This document shows, piece after piece, positions 34,029 to 45,051 of a DNA stretch of 64,000 nt; position 1 is the first letter of the stretch, and each line of letters opens with the position of its first letter. The translations under genes and the position numbers were made by a program. The notes under the pieces were generated by a model. That model made no database searches, had not been told where the DNA came from, and saw only the letters and a list, made by a program, of their open reading frames with translations. The DNA comes from Malaya genurostris (taxonomy: Eukaryota; Arthropoda; Insecta; Diptera; Culicidae): the NCBI RefSeq assembly GCF_030247185.1, contig NC_080570.1:5456001-5520000 (forward strand), written 5' to 3'.

Positions 34029-35225
34029 GTCTTGAATACGACTTACTTTGCCTTTTCAAAATTTACCCTCTGAAAGAGTGATAAGTTTTTGATCGTGAAT
34101 ATCTCTTGTTGTATCTAACGAATCAACATAATTTTTGCTACAAGCCATCGGAAATATGATCACAATTTTATGATACAATTTTCAGTTGTGTGACATAATC
34201 TCAAATAATTCAAAATTAAACTTTTCTAAAATGTTTGGTATAAACGAGTATCAAAGAGGATAATTCATAAGGCGCGTTTGCCTTTCTCGTATTTTGAAAG
34301 CTCATAGCTCAGTGATGTGTGAAAGGATTTATATAATTTAACTTCCAAAAGAATCGAAATTTTTCAACTTAAACGCAACAGCATTGAAGTATTTCAATAG
34401 TGCACTATTGAAAAACCTGTCTCATTTGACCCATGTCAACACCAGCCAATCAGAACGCGTTCTGAGGAAGATAACAAAATATCTGCTGTTGTACAACAAA
34501 TCGTTCGAGAAAAATGTTCCGAACAGTGTTTAATATCGTAGTGAGTTCAACAATTGGTCCTTCTGAAAGGCAGGGATGAATACCTACAGCAATTTGATAG
34601 TTTCTTCCAGTGAATTATGCAAATACGAAATGAAATAATCGACATTAAAAATCTGTATGCGGCTATTTTTATAGTCGTTCGGACCACCTATTAGTGAAAA
34701 AGCTACAAACGAAATCACGTAAAAAGAAACCTCTTAACAAAAATGGGATCAGTTTGGATTATATTGCCACTGCGAGCAGGTGTATTGTGTGTCTTTGGAA
34801 AGCTAGTTTCGCTTCCGACACGAGCGATTACGTCACAGCTGCTAGTCGTTTCCGGTGGTGAAAAAATAACGAAAAATGGACAACGGTGGAGAGCATCACA
34901 CAAAATCAGCCGTTCTAATGGCTCTAAAAGTTTTCTAAAGAACTGTTAGGATTTCTTGCTCGTAAATCGAAGGTAAATATCCTCAGTTTAGTGAAAATCT
35001 AGAACAGTTTGATTAGATTTGTGCACTTTTTGCTGTGTGAAATTCACAGTAATCGAGATCAAGTGAAGCCTTCTTTGTTTTTGTGAAAAATGTGAAAAAG
35101 TGGAACGCTTGCATAATTCATACAATTGATCAACGAATTGATATTCGGAAGTGTTAAGGAACATGTTAGTTGTTTTCGTATTCACGACATCCAGTTATGT
35201 CTCTGACATTACCCACCCGCCTTTT
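34029..35225 (+). repeat. Dispersed histone-like repeat, copy 2
   Basis: It begins GTCTTGAATACGAC (34029-34042) and near its end has TCGTATTCACGAC (35176-35188), an inverted pair, then ATCCAGTTATGTCTCTGACA. Length about 1.2 kb, as for copy 3. Inside are GCCAATCAGAACGCG near 34443, resembling the CCAAT box of histone promoters, and CAGCCGTTCTAATGGCTC at 34907, aligned with the stem-loop-like motif of the other copies, followed by TAAAGAACTG. No intact histone frame. Possibly a histone-derived or histone-mimicking repeat. Confidence 0.65.
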
Positions 35226-35229
35226 TTCC

Positions 35230-37915
35230 AAAATTGATCTAGATTGTATTTTGAAATGGGCAAACATTTTTTTAACCAATTGTTTCCAAAGAGTAATTGT
35301 CGAAAAATGACCAAGCATACAAAAAAGTATTGTATAAGTGATCTTCAAAAAACCTGTAAAATTTTCGAATATAAATAGTGAAAAACTTTTTTATCGAGAG
35401 TCCTACCCTAAAACAAATTTACCTAAAAAAGCAGGATATTTCACAGAATTCTCTATCGCTAATTGCCCGATGCTTGCAAAAAAATATCAGTAATAAACAG
35501 GAAAACAGTATTCAAATTCAAAGATAGAGTTTTGTTTGAAAGTTTGAAACACTTTTTCTAAAAAATGCCCGTCTCACAATACCTGGACGGTCGGAAGGGA
35601 ATTCGAAAATAGTAAGACTTAAGACTGCCGAGATACGCTTTTGACAAGTTTTTTTTCTGTGAAATTTTCCGAATTGTGAATTGATGAATTGGTTCAAAAT
35701 GTGAACAAATTTTGCCAGGAGATTTGCTCTCCATGATGGCCCAAACATTTTCGTTGAGGTTTGCGTCGTAAAATTGGAAGGGTTGGTTCAGTAATTGTCC
35801 TTTTTGATTGATCTCATTTCTTCATTTCTCGGTCGACTCCATAAACTATCATTTGTAATTTTCGTCGCATTCAAATTCTGCAACCAAATCTTTCCACTGA
35901 GACACGGCTCCAAACATGCAAGAATTCTAATAGATTCAAGTCAATTTCTACCGCTGAACGAAATCGGTACTGTTTCCTAACCAGGCACGCTTCACTCGAA
36001 CCCATGACGAATAAGTTGCTTTTTCCGAGAAAATCTTTTTCGATTTCTTCTTCATTCAGCTCAGTTTTTCTATCACTTTTAAGTAGACGTTTTACGATAT
36101 GCTTAGACGAATACAGAAACGCTCGTCAAAGTGACTTGTGATAGTCATCTTCCGGCGACAAATCCTTTCGAAACCAACGTATTTATTAACATTCTTCGCG
36201 ATCGAGTTGCGAAAAAAACAGTCCATACTTTACCGTCCACCCGGGGTCCCAAGTCAATCAATCTTACCGGAGCGAGAGAACCACAAATTAAACGCAATTT
36301 ATCAACGTTTACCGTTGGTAATGAAAGTTACACATCCCATCCCGATCGGTTACGGTTAACAACACGTTACCGTATTTTAACCGAACGCGCGCGCATCTCC
36401 CAGCAAAAAAAATCCGATCGGAGCCTGATTGGGACCGGGGCACATCCGCAGACCTGAACCTGAACGTCGTTCCTTTTAAGGGTAGGTAGCCTTCGGGCTC
36501 TCGATTTCCATCCGGTGCTGTTTTATGGTAACAGAAAATGAAAGTCGTCCTCGCTGTTTTGTTGTCTCTGTCACACATACAGACACACATACGCATTTCG
36601 TACGGTATGATTTGTGGTTCACAAACCGTAAGACCCGGCCCGCAAATTGCGTGTAGTTGTTTTGTAATTTTCCCTTTCGACTACTCTCGGTGCGTTTACC
36701 AAACAAGGGAAAAACGACTACGTGACGATTGGTGCGAGACCCCTCGTCGGGGTGACTCTCCGTTGTCAATCGTAGCAGGCTCCGAACGGCGGCGGGCAGA
36801 TTACATTTCTATTTGCCGGGAAAAATGATTAATTTATAAATTGAAAGGTAATTACAGGTACCGGAGAAACCGAAACCGACCAGACAGAAGAGTGGTAGTT
36901 AGTTCGTTCGGTTGATTGAAACCACTTGGCCACGAAATGTGTCAATTAGCTTAGCCCAGTGTCGGTTTTCGAAGTCGGTGTGGGCCGGCGCTTATCGCAC
37001 AATCCATGTTTATTGTTTATCCCAACTTTCCAAAAGCTTTCAAATGTAGCAGTTAAATCCGATTGAAGCCTGTCGATTGTCAAAACCCCCTAAATCCGGC
37101 GCGCCAAACGTCGGCTTTGCTTCAAACCAATATAGAAATATCATAAATTTTTCAGTAGTTAAAGGTGCTGCAATCTAAATAACAGCAGCGATTGACTTTG
37201 GCTTCGGATAATCATCCCACACAGCAAGCTGTGAGAATTTTTTCATCTTCATCAGTCAAACGCGCCTGCTGAGACTAAACCTTAGACCGTGTGCATGTGC
37301 TTCCGAGGGGCTTGACTCAGTGCAGAGTAACAGCAGCTTGTCTGTGGGCCAGGAAAGTGCACTTCGTAATTAAATTTGTATATTACGAGCATTTTTAGAT
37401 AACGAAGCGCCGCCGAAGAGCTGTTTCTATAGATGGATGGGTTACTGTGAATGGTTGGCGGCGGCCCGAGTATGTGAGAGTGTAGATAGGAGCGGAAAAA
37501 ACAGAAAAACGAAGAAAACAGTATTGAAATGAGCTGAAGATTGAAGAAAAAAAAACGCAACGTAGACGAAACTGAAAGAGTGGTTAAAAACTCGTAAAAA
37601 TATGTTAATTAAAGAAAATTCTCGCTGTTTCTCCAATGGTTTTCATGTCTAGCAGACAGACGACCGGTGCTGATTTGGTTCTGTTTGGATAGGCAAAGTA
37701 TGGAATAGAATCTTATGGATGGGAAAAGTGAACTTCTGCTGAAGAGCTCTTGCCTAGTTGCATGCAATTAGTTCCGGACGTTTTGTACACTAGTGAGCAG
37801 GTGTTGCCATGACTACGAGTGCGTTACTTTGATGGTGGTTATTTTGTTCTCAGCATTGATTTTTGTTTCTAGACTCTTGAAAACAACACTCATAAAAATT
37901 CCCAAAAAATCGAAT
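35230..37915. other. Region without a recognised gene
   Basis: AT-rich to about 36100, then a higher-GC island to about 37450 with oppositely oriented open frames near 100 codons lacking motifs. Possible host non-coding DNA upstream of the splice-site motif at 37955. Confidence 0.35.
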
Positions 37916-37960
37916 GATACTAATTGATTCTTTTCTTTCCTATTTTTTCCACAGGTGAGT
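37916..37960 (+). promoter_or_regulatory. Strong candidate recursive splice site
   Basis: It reads, in order, ACTAAT at 37919-37924 (matches the branch-point consensus CTAAT), an uninterrupted pyrimidine-rich tract at 37928-37950, CACAG ending at 37954, and GTGAGT at 37955-37960, a consensus 5' splice site. The branch A is about 31 bases from the AG, a normal distance. Direct AG/GTGAGT fusion is the hallmark of a ratchet point that splits removal of a long intron into steps. The alternative is an ordinary 3' splice site whose exon happens to begin GTGAGT; one downstream frame stays open to 38220 but is not recognisable. Confidence 0.6.
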
Positions 37961-38117
37961 CCAGAGGCATTCCACGAAAAAAAAGTGTTATAATCATGAT
38001 AAATTTTCGCACGCCGATCAAAATAATTGCGGATCCTATTCAACTGCCTCTGCCAGTCAAAAAGTTAGGAAACGTCACTTTACCGAACTATCATCACATC
38101 ATCAAGAAACTGATTCG

Positions 38118-38144
38118 ACAGACAGACAGACAGACAGACAAACT
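38118..38144. repeat. (ACAG)n microsatellite
   Basis: Six to seven ACAG repeats on the plus strand, about 165 bp after the candidate recursive splice site. Confidence 0.9.
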
Positions 38145-38224
38145 TGTTGTCGTCGTCGTCATCGTCATGCCTTCGCCATTTCGGTGCTGCTCCGTTGGAG
38201 ACGGCTTCATTCGGGCATAATCGT

Positions 38225-39625
38225 TTTGACAGCTGGACCGTAATCAACAGCTATGTTGTCGTCACTTCGCTTACTACTCGACCCCACGTCGTAAACTCAG
38301 TCAACTGGGATGCGTGTTTAGTCGTGAACTGGCCAACATCCTGTAACGCACTTTTCTAGACCTACTTTCATCCGTTTAGGGTGGATTCTGAGCTAATATG
38401 ATTTTTTTTCTTGAAGCCTAGAAAAAGAGAACTGGTATGAAGTCACTGCAAATAAATGCGAAACTTGTTTCCCAACTCGTTATGTTCTCTTCACTGATTC
38501 CACGTTGATGGACAAGTTTCTGGAATACGACGTTCGTCTGTCTGCCGGCCAAGTCAAGTGGCGGTTTCATACGTTCGAATAAACTAGTGCCTGAGCCAAT
38601 GAATGATAGTATCGGAGCATGAAACCCGGAGAGTCGGATATTACATCTGATTTTCATCCTATTCGGAATCCGATCCTGTTCAGAAACATCAGCTTTCGGA
38701 ATTTCGCCCTTTGCTCAGAGATAGTGAAATAGTAGAAATAGAACTCAAAAAGAATACTGTTATTCAATATATTTGAACGAGTGGATGTCGATTAACATAG
38801 TAAAAGCACCTTTATTAACATTCTGGTGAGTGAAGGAGTTCATCTTATGAATCTTCTAAATAGGTAAAAAATCCAACCAACTTTTGATTCTTCTAACTAC
38901 TATTCTTCCAGAGATTTACCAGTTTTCTTTCCCATAGCACCTTGTAATTCCGAAGCTGGAAGTAGAATCGGGAATTTTTTTTCCAAATATTCAGAGGAAC
39001 ATGCCACCTTGAGTCAATTCGTTCTGATTTAACTCGACCAAAAGTTGGTACAGTTCTGAGTCCTACTCAAAAGAATTTTTATCTGTTTGACATCGCCTCT
39101 CAGTTTTTGTTCAGGGCAGATCTCGTTTCGTAACTTCAGAACTGTATGAGATCGTAAGACTTATTATTTGAATCTAAGTTTGTAAATATTGGTCCCGTCA
39201 GCGCTGAGTAAAGTGAGTGACATTTTTTTCACTCCACGAACTGAAATAAAACCATTGAATATCTCAGTTTTTAAAATTTCATGTCTGAGTATCTTGCAAA
39301 CTGCTGTAATTATATGGGGATTATACATTTAAGTTTGAGGGAAAATTTTTCTAAATTTAGTGAAAAATTCATCGAATTTTGAGATATTTTTGTGTGATAA
39401 TATGGCATAAAAATTGCAAGTATCGATTGTCAAATTAGTTTGTCTGCTGAATACGTTGACATTTATATTTTTCCGAAATTCAAAATGGTGTATTTCGTTG
39501 ATCATGATTTTTTCCGGCAGTCTGAAACATCCTCCATTTAAAATAAAATAATTTGAAAAATAAACTTCAGAATTTGTTAATTTTATTTTTTCGGTAAAAT
39601 TTTGCATTCTTGAAAAACCATCGGA
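38225..39625. other. Region without a recognised gene
   Basis: Mixed sequence turning AT-rich after 38700. A weak relative of the CCGGAA-type repeat lies at 38925-39200 (TTGTAATTCCGAAGCTGGAA). No coding motif. Confidence 0.35.
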
Positions 39626-39703
39626 CTTATTTTTCTCAGTGTATAATTCCTACAACTTTTTTCCGTCACTTTTTTTTGTACAATTTTTTTGCAAAATTTT
39701 GTT

Positions 39704-40077
39704 TTATTCATCAACATAATCACCTTTTAAGGTGATACAATGGTTCCAACGTTTTTCCAATTTTTCAATACCATGTGTATAAAAAAATATGTTTCGCTTC
39801 AAAATATGCTTCAGTTTTAGCGATGACCTCCTCATTTGAGCCAAATCTTTTTCCCTGGAGCATTTTTTTAAGATCAGCAAAGAGCCAGTAGTCACTTGGG
39901 GCTAAATCTGGCGAGTATGGGGGGTGGGGAAGCAGATCCAAGCCCAATTCGTTCAATTTCGCCATTGTTTTCATCGACTTGTGACAGGGTGTTTTTGTTC
40001 CATCGAAAGCAATCGCGGCACCCACTTGAAAAAACCTTTTTCATGCTCAATTTTTCATGAAGGATAGTAGGGTAAGG
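39704..40077 (-). pseudogene. Mariner transposase C-terminal piece with internal deletion
   Basis: From the insertion junction leftward it reads LHEKLSMKKVF, then jumps within a few codons from the WVPRLLS-like region to TPCHKSMKTMAKLNELGLD. The stretch with the first catalytic Asp (DETWIHHF) is deleted, along with the region just before the CHKS block; the D of the second catalytic motif is gone too. What follows is intact: PHPPYSPDLAPSDYWLFADL (third Asp), KKMLQGKRFGSNEEVIAKTE, and, after a frameshift near 39800, GIEKLEKRWNHCITLKGDYV. Inactive, but its ends could be moved in trans. Confidence 0.8.
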
Positions 40078-40079
40078 GC

Positions 40080-41735
40080 TCCCTATTTCATCTCATTTGT
40101 AAGGACGGTGCCTTCAAACCCCGATTTAGCCACTAAAATCACTATAACTATTTCATATTACTGCTTCATTCGCCTTGCTCCACATTGAGAATTGATTCAC
40201 ATTTCTTGAAAATTTAACAAGTATTCATAAAACAGCCAAAAACACTTATGATGTGTTCACTACTCTGCTCCTAATTCCATCTCAATGGATTTTTATCCAT
40301 CCTATCGTTGATCCTTTATTCATCCTATAAATTAGCAATGGCGACAGCAATCAAAACAAAATATTCCACCATTACACTCTCAGGTTCAAAATGTCAGAAT
40401 TCTTCTTAAAAACGGCCTAATGCAAACTATGACACAAGATACGATATTTTTAGGACCAGTTTGAAATCATTTCAACGTTTAAAATTTTTTCGGTCGTTTC
40501 CGTTACGTTTCGCTTTGAATTTAAAACTTTACTGGAAAGTTAATTTGGTGAACTTTAAATGAAAACCAAAATGTAATTGTTACTATTAATTCATTAGCCC
40601 TTCTTAAAACAAAGTGTAGAGCCAGAGATGCCATTTATACAGATTTATTTGTATTGTATAGATTTTTGCGTTCGCATACTGATTTAAATCAAAGTGCAGA
40701 TTTTATACAGAGTTCCTAAATTTAATACAGGTTTGTACAGGTTCATGGAAAGTGAGAAGTAAAAAATTAGACTTTTCTCTTTGAGTATCTATTAGTATTT
40801 GATTGCAGTGATACTTTAAAAGCTTATTAATCAACGGACAAATCACCTGTTAAAGTGGAAATCTTTTATGTAGATAATTGGTTATGATTAACATCATTTT
40901 ATTAGTGAAAATAGATTTTCTATGCAACGTAATACATATTTTCTATGAAAATATCTGGCATCTCTGTGCACAGCCGATGAAACACACACACTCCACAGCG
41001 TCATGTTGACGTATAGCGGAATGAAACCAGTGCTACTAGATTTGCAACAATGGTTATTTCATTAGTATTTAACACGCTCTTTCTGGTAATATTCGAAGCC
41101 AAAACAATTTTATTAAAATATTAATATCAATAATATAATTAAACTAATGTCACGGATACCGAAAACATACCTTTTGATGACAATTTGAAGAAGAAAAACA
41201 ATTTTTGTTTTGTAACATTATGAGATAACTTGGCAACTTTGCGAAACCAAATGAGATGAAAACAAAGCGCAATCAAGTGAACTAAGTGATAAACTTTCAT
41301 CTCATACTTTTAAAGACTTTTAATGTTTGTCGGGTATTTTTTTGAAGTTTTAAATCGTTAATTAAACAAGTGGCAAGTGAACATTACTAATTATGAAGCC
41401 ATCCAGCATTCAATGGTAGTGTAATTGTGCGAAATAGTGATCATGTTTCGAGACGAATCGATTAGTAGATATTCAGAAACATGACGAACTGTAAATCTTG
41501 AGACGAAAATGTATCCTAAATTGAAAAGTGAGTTTATTTTAAATAATAAAACGATAATCGAAGAACTTAAAACCATTTCTTTCAATAGGAAAGTGTAACA
41601 ATAGCTTTTATAATCATTTTAAAACATTTCACAGTTTGGTTCAGGTAGGTTGTAAAATATTATTCATGTTCAAAGTAATGAGGTGAAGGGATGAGATGGA
41701 AATAGGAGCTCAGATGAAATAGGGAGCCGTTACCC
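40080..41735. mobile_element. 1.66-kb TA-flanked element with ~25-bp inverted ends
   Basis: The left end GGGTAAGGGCTCCCTATTTC and right end GAAATAGGGAGCCGTTACCC are inverted repeats that extend about five bases further inward (ATCTC/ATCTG). TA flanks both sides (40078-40079 and 41736-41737), so it inserted in a TA of the mariner gene. The AT-rich interior has no recognisable transposase; the longest frame is under 90 codons. Non-autonomous DNA transposon of Tc1/mariner-type target choice. Confidence 0.8.
40623..40966. mobile_element. Possible small nested element with 11-bp inverted ends
   Basis: CAGAGATGCCA at the left and TGGCATCTCTG at the right form a perfect 11-bp inverted pair, 344 bp apart, within the 1.66-kb element. 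The flanking octamers TGTAGAGC and TGCACAGC match at six of eight positions, so a decayed hAT-type 8-bp duplication is possible. No coding content. Confidence 0.45.
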
Positions 41736-41739
41736 TAAA

Positions 41740-42021
41740 TACACTTGCATATGATATCTGTGTCATCTCAGCAATCTCACGGAGCTTCACTTTACGATCT
41801 TTCATTATAATTTTTGTCACTTAACTCACATTTTCCGGTGTAACGGCTTTCACAGTTCTACCCGAGCGTTCCGCGTCATTTGTGTCGGTACGACCCCGTT
41901 TAAACTCGGCGAACCACCGACAAATCGTTGCTTTTGATGGACAAGAATCCGGATAACATTTTTCAATCCATTGTTTCGCTTGCACGGTGTTTTTACCCAT
42001 TAAAAAACAATGTTTTATCAA
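41740..42021 (-). pseudogene. Mariner transposase N-terminal piece
   Basis: Begins MIKHCFLMGKNTVQAKQWIE, then CYPDSCPSKATICRWFAEFK and RGRTDTNDAERSGRTVKAVT: the two-HTH DNA-binding domain of mariner transposases with the WFxxFKxGxxD motif. A stop follows PENVS, after which the same strand still reads VKLREIAEMTQISYASVF up to the insertion at 41737. Start lies at 42021, about 200 bp inside the right terminus, as usual for mariner. Confidence 0.85.
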
Positions 42022-42224
42022 AACACGAAACTCGGTTTTTCCATTTTTTAAACAAACTACAAAACGACTTTACTCCAACCTCGATAACTCAGCTGTTTCT
42101 GGTCGGATCGACTTAAAATTTTGACCCGTTTCAAGCAAAGGTTAGTACTCTAGAAAGACGTGGTTACTGGTTTACTACGAGCGCCATCTCTGCTTTAGTC
42201 TCGGGACTTATTGATCCATGTGTT

Positions 42225-44990
42225 AGCAAAACTGTGAGATTGGGACTCAGAAGAAGCCATCGTCCGTCGTTAATTTTCGTCGACATTTTGGGATAGCTTC
42301 GCATTCGAAAAAAAAACAATTAGCATAGTTTAGCATCGAAGAAGTTCAACAATTCGATCGTTTTTAGCACTGATAAATCAATCCAACAGAATGCTTCAAA
42401 AGTGCTAATCGGGTAATAGGAAATCGGGTTACTTTTATTCGTATTCATGTCGATCCGGGTTGACGTTTGACATTGTCCACTCTTTTTTTTTATTTTTGCT
42501 AGTTATCTTGTGGATCGTTTGAAAAGTAAGGTAAAGTTTTGCTTCTACACTGAACTCATCTGTTTCGATAGGATAATTACGTGATCAGAGCTGAGATTCT
42601 AGCTAGAGTCCAGAGTCTTACCAGATCATAGCCAACCGACTTTCCAAACCGACCACGTTCTTCAGTGACAATGACATTAGTAGTATTGGTAGTATTTCTA
42701 TGGAAGTAATAACTTAGCTCTGAAGTGCAAACAGTTCACGGAACAAGAATTATATTCGCATTAAAAGTTATTTTCGCAGCTAACTCACCGAGATTGATTA
42801 TCACATGTTCCGTCCTAAGCTGGATCGCTACCCATAACAAACCTTGATCTTGAATGCATTGCAAAACAAGTTCCAATTAGTTGTACGTCAAATCACCAAT
42901 AACCAACGGGCACAGAACAATTACGTAAACATCGCCTGCTGACTCAATACAATATAATCTTCCATTATATTGCCGAGCTGCTGCCGATGATCGATGATCG
43001 GTGATAATAAATTTCCATTCATGGATGAATCACATGTCGATCGGATTCCTAGTACTGAGCACGTTTTTCTGATTATCAACACAGACCGAACAAAGCTATG
43101 CCCTAACTGGATCGCGCGAATTTTTTTTTATTCTCTGGAAAACCCATAAACTAATATTCTAGTGTTGCTAGGCAACTGGAGGGGACCTTGAACAATTTCA
43201 ACCACCGCCAACTTCGATGCTGTTAGCTTTTTAAATTTGAGCAGGAGTCGAAAAAAATACCAAACTACTTTACGGTTGAAATCTCGCGTCAATGCGCGAC
43301 GGGAGAAGACCAGGACTGAGGAATGGATGTTTAAGTTTTTTTCCGTGCCCATTAGCGTGTATGTGTCGTGTGTACGCGCGGTGGTCACAGCCTGCTTGGA
43401 TATGAATGTGAATATTTTTTGAGACGGTCGGCTGGATGGGGGTTGGGCAGGTCATTCAAGGATTCAGTAATTGACCATGACTTTTACTGCTAGCCGGATG
43501 ACATCTATTGGTGGGAACGGGATAGAAGAAAACTACTGTCAACACAAACTGCGCGAAAGGTGTTTGAGAAGTGTTTGGCTAAGTATCGTGTTTAGTCAAG
43601 ATAAACTTATGGCACTCTCGTACCGTTGTTGCCTGGATTGGTTGGTGGAACATGGTTTCTGCTTTCTCAAAACTCGGTAAGAATTTATATCGACGTTCAT
43701 TTTTTCTTCGCATAATTGCGTTCGTTATACGAACAATCTTTTCTCAGCCCAAACAGTAATAGTTTTTTCAAACAACCATATGTCAACTGTAGTCGACTGG
43801 ACGGTCGAATACGACAAAACTTTTTCCCACCCCCTCCTGCCCATAGTTTTCCGTCCATCGCTTTGTTAGTCTCGACTGACTGACCATTTGCAAATTGCAT
43901 TTCCACTTCTGGTTGTGCAAATGTGTGTAAGTGTGTGTTTGTTAAAACCGTCGCTGCAGTCGTGCAGTATTGATTGTCTCCAAAACCGAGCCAGACTAGA
44001 CACTTGGTCTAGTCTGGCAGTTCTTTTTTTTTTTTTTTGGTTGGATAATAATAAATTTTCGTCGGCAGCGGCTTCGTTGTGAATGTTTTCCGGTGGCTTT
44101 CGGTGCCAAATTGGACGGACAATTCCCCACACCCATTTTCAAGTAGAAGCCCGAAGCCCCCGGGAGCCACTAATCGCCGTTTTCACACCAGATTCGTTTT
44201 TTTTTCATTTATTCTACTACTGAACCAAATGATGATGGTGAAGTGGAAACTCACTTGACTTCTGGCAGAACCCGTTTGTGTTCAATCGTTACTCAATACT
44301 GCGGCTTGTGCTGGCGCAACAAAGATATCGAATTATGATTAATGACCCTTTTTGGCGCTCAGTCAAAGGGCGTTGCGATATCTTCGGCGACGTCGGTGGA
44401 GGCCCAACGGAAATTACCATCAACTAAGGTTTCAACATTAGCATAAATGTGTTTTTTTGTTGTTGCTATTTATAAACCATCGCATCGGATTGCGCGAAAT
44501 TACATCAACGGACACGAGGATGAGTGATGACAATGTGCGATCTAGCAGGCGACGTCTTTTTCCAGCGGGCAAATATAAATATGCGAATGGGCAGCAGTCC
44601 ATCAAACGCCTACTTGGTTCGAAATCATGGATGAAGATTGAAGACTTTTTGTTCACGTTGCCTTGCTTTAGTGCGTTTTTCTGCAGTCCACAAAATATAG
44701 AATATATTTCTTTCTAGATGACACTTCGTTTAACACTTATCATTACATAGGTTTAAATAAATGTATCTGATTCTCTCTTTCGAAAGCTGTTGGCTAAATT
44801 TCTTCTGTTCATTGTGGAGGTAACTATCGAGAATGTTCTGTAAATTTTTTGAATTGATTGGTAAAGATTTACTTGACTTATGTTTCCGGCCGTCAAAAAT
44901 GCAGCATTTTCGCGGGAATGCCGCGAAGCCGCCATTTTGTTTTTCAATTTTTTAAACTGATTATTTTTTGTACTTAAATATACAAAATTC
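42225..44990. other. Largely single-copy-looking region
   Basis: At 42437-42490, TTCGTATTCATGTCGATCC and a following TTTGACATTGTCC weakly match the closing end of the histone-like repeats. From about 42900 to 44450 GC is higher; open frames up to 88 codons lack motifs. The hairpin at 43991 is listed separately. No gene is recognised. Confidence 0.35.
43991..44037 (+). other. Perfect 11-bp hairpin followed by a long T run
   Basis: CCAGACTAGAC, loop ACTTG, GTCTAGTCTGG: a perfect inverted repeat at 43991-44017. Nine bases or fewer later a run of about 15 T begins. The layout resembles a stem-loop before a polymerase III stop, but no A/B box promoter is evident upstream. Confidence 0.5.
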
Positions 44991-45051
44991 GGATTACTAC
45001 ATTTTTTGGATCCCAAAATAATTCCCCAGAAAAGTCCTTTTCTTTTTTTTT

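Larger units (their letters stand above)
39640..42221 (-). mobile_element. Mariner element, internally deleted and split by another element
   Basis: Transposase pieces lie on the minus strand at both ends: the N-terminal part at 42021-41740 and the C-terminal part at 40077-39704. The right terminus near 42200-42221 reads TCTCGGGACTTATTGATCCA, like the mariner ends at 21.7-24.2 kb. The two halves are separated by an insertion at 40080-41735. Without it the element would be about 0.9 kb, against the usual 1.3 kb. Confidence 0.8.

Noticed and set aside
37924..38220. 98-codon plus-strand frame over the splice motif as a host exon
   Set aside because: The frame crosses the pyrimidine tract and the (ACAG)n and (GTC)n repeats, and has no recognisable motif. 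The recursive-site reading fits better.
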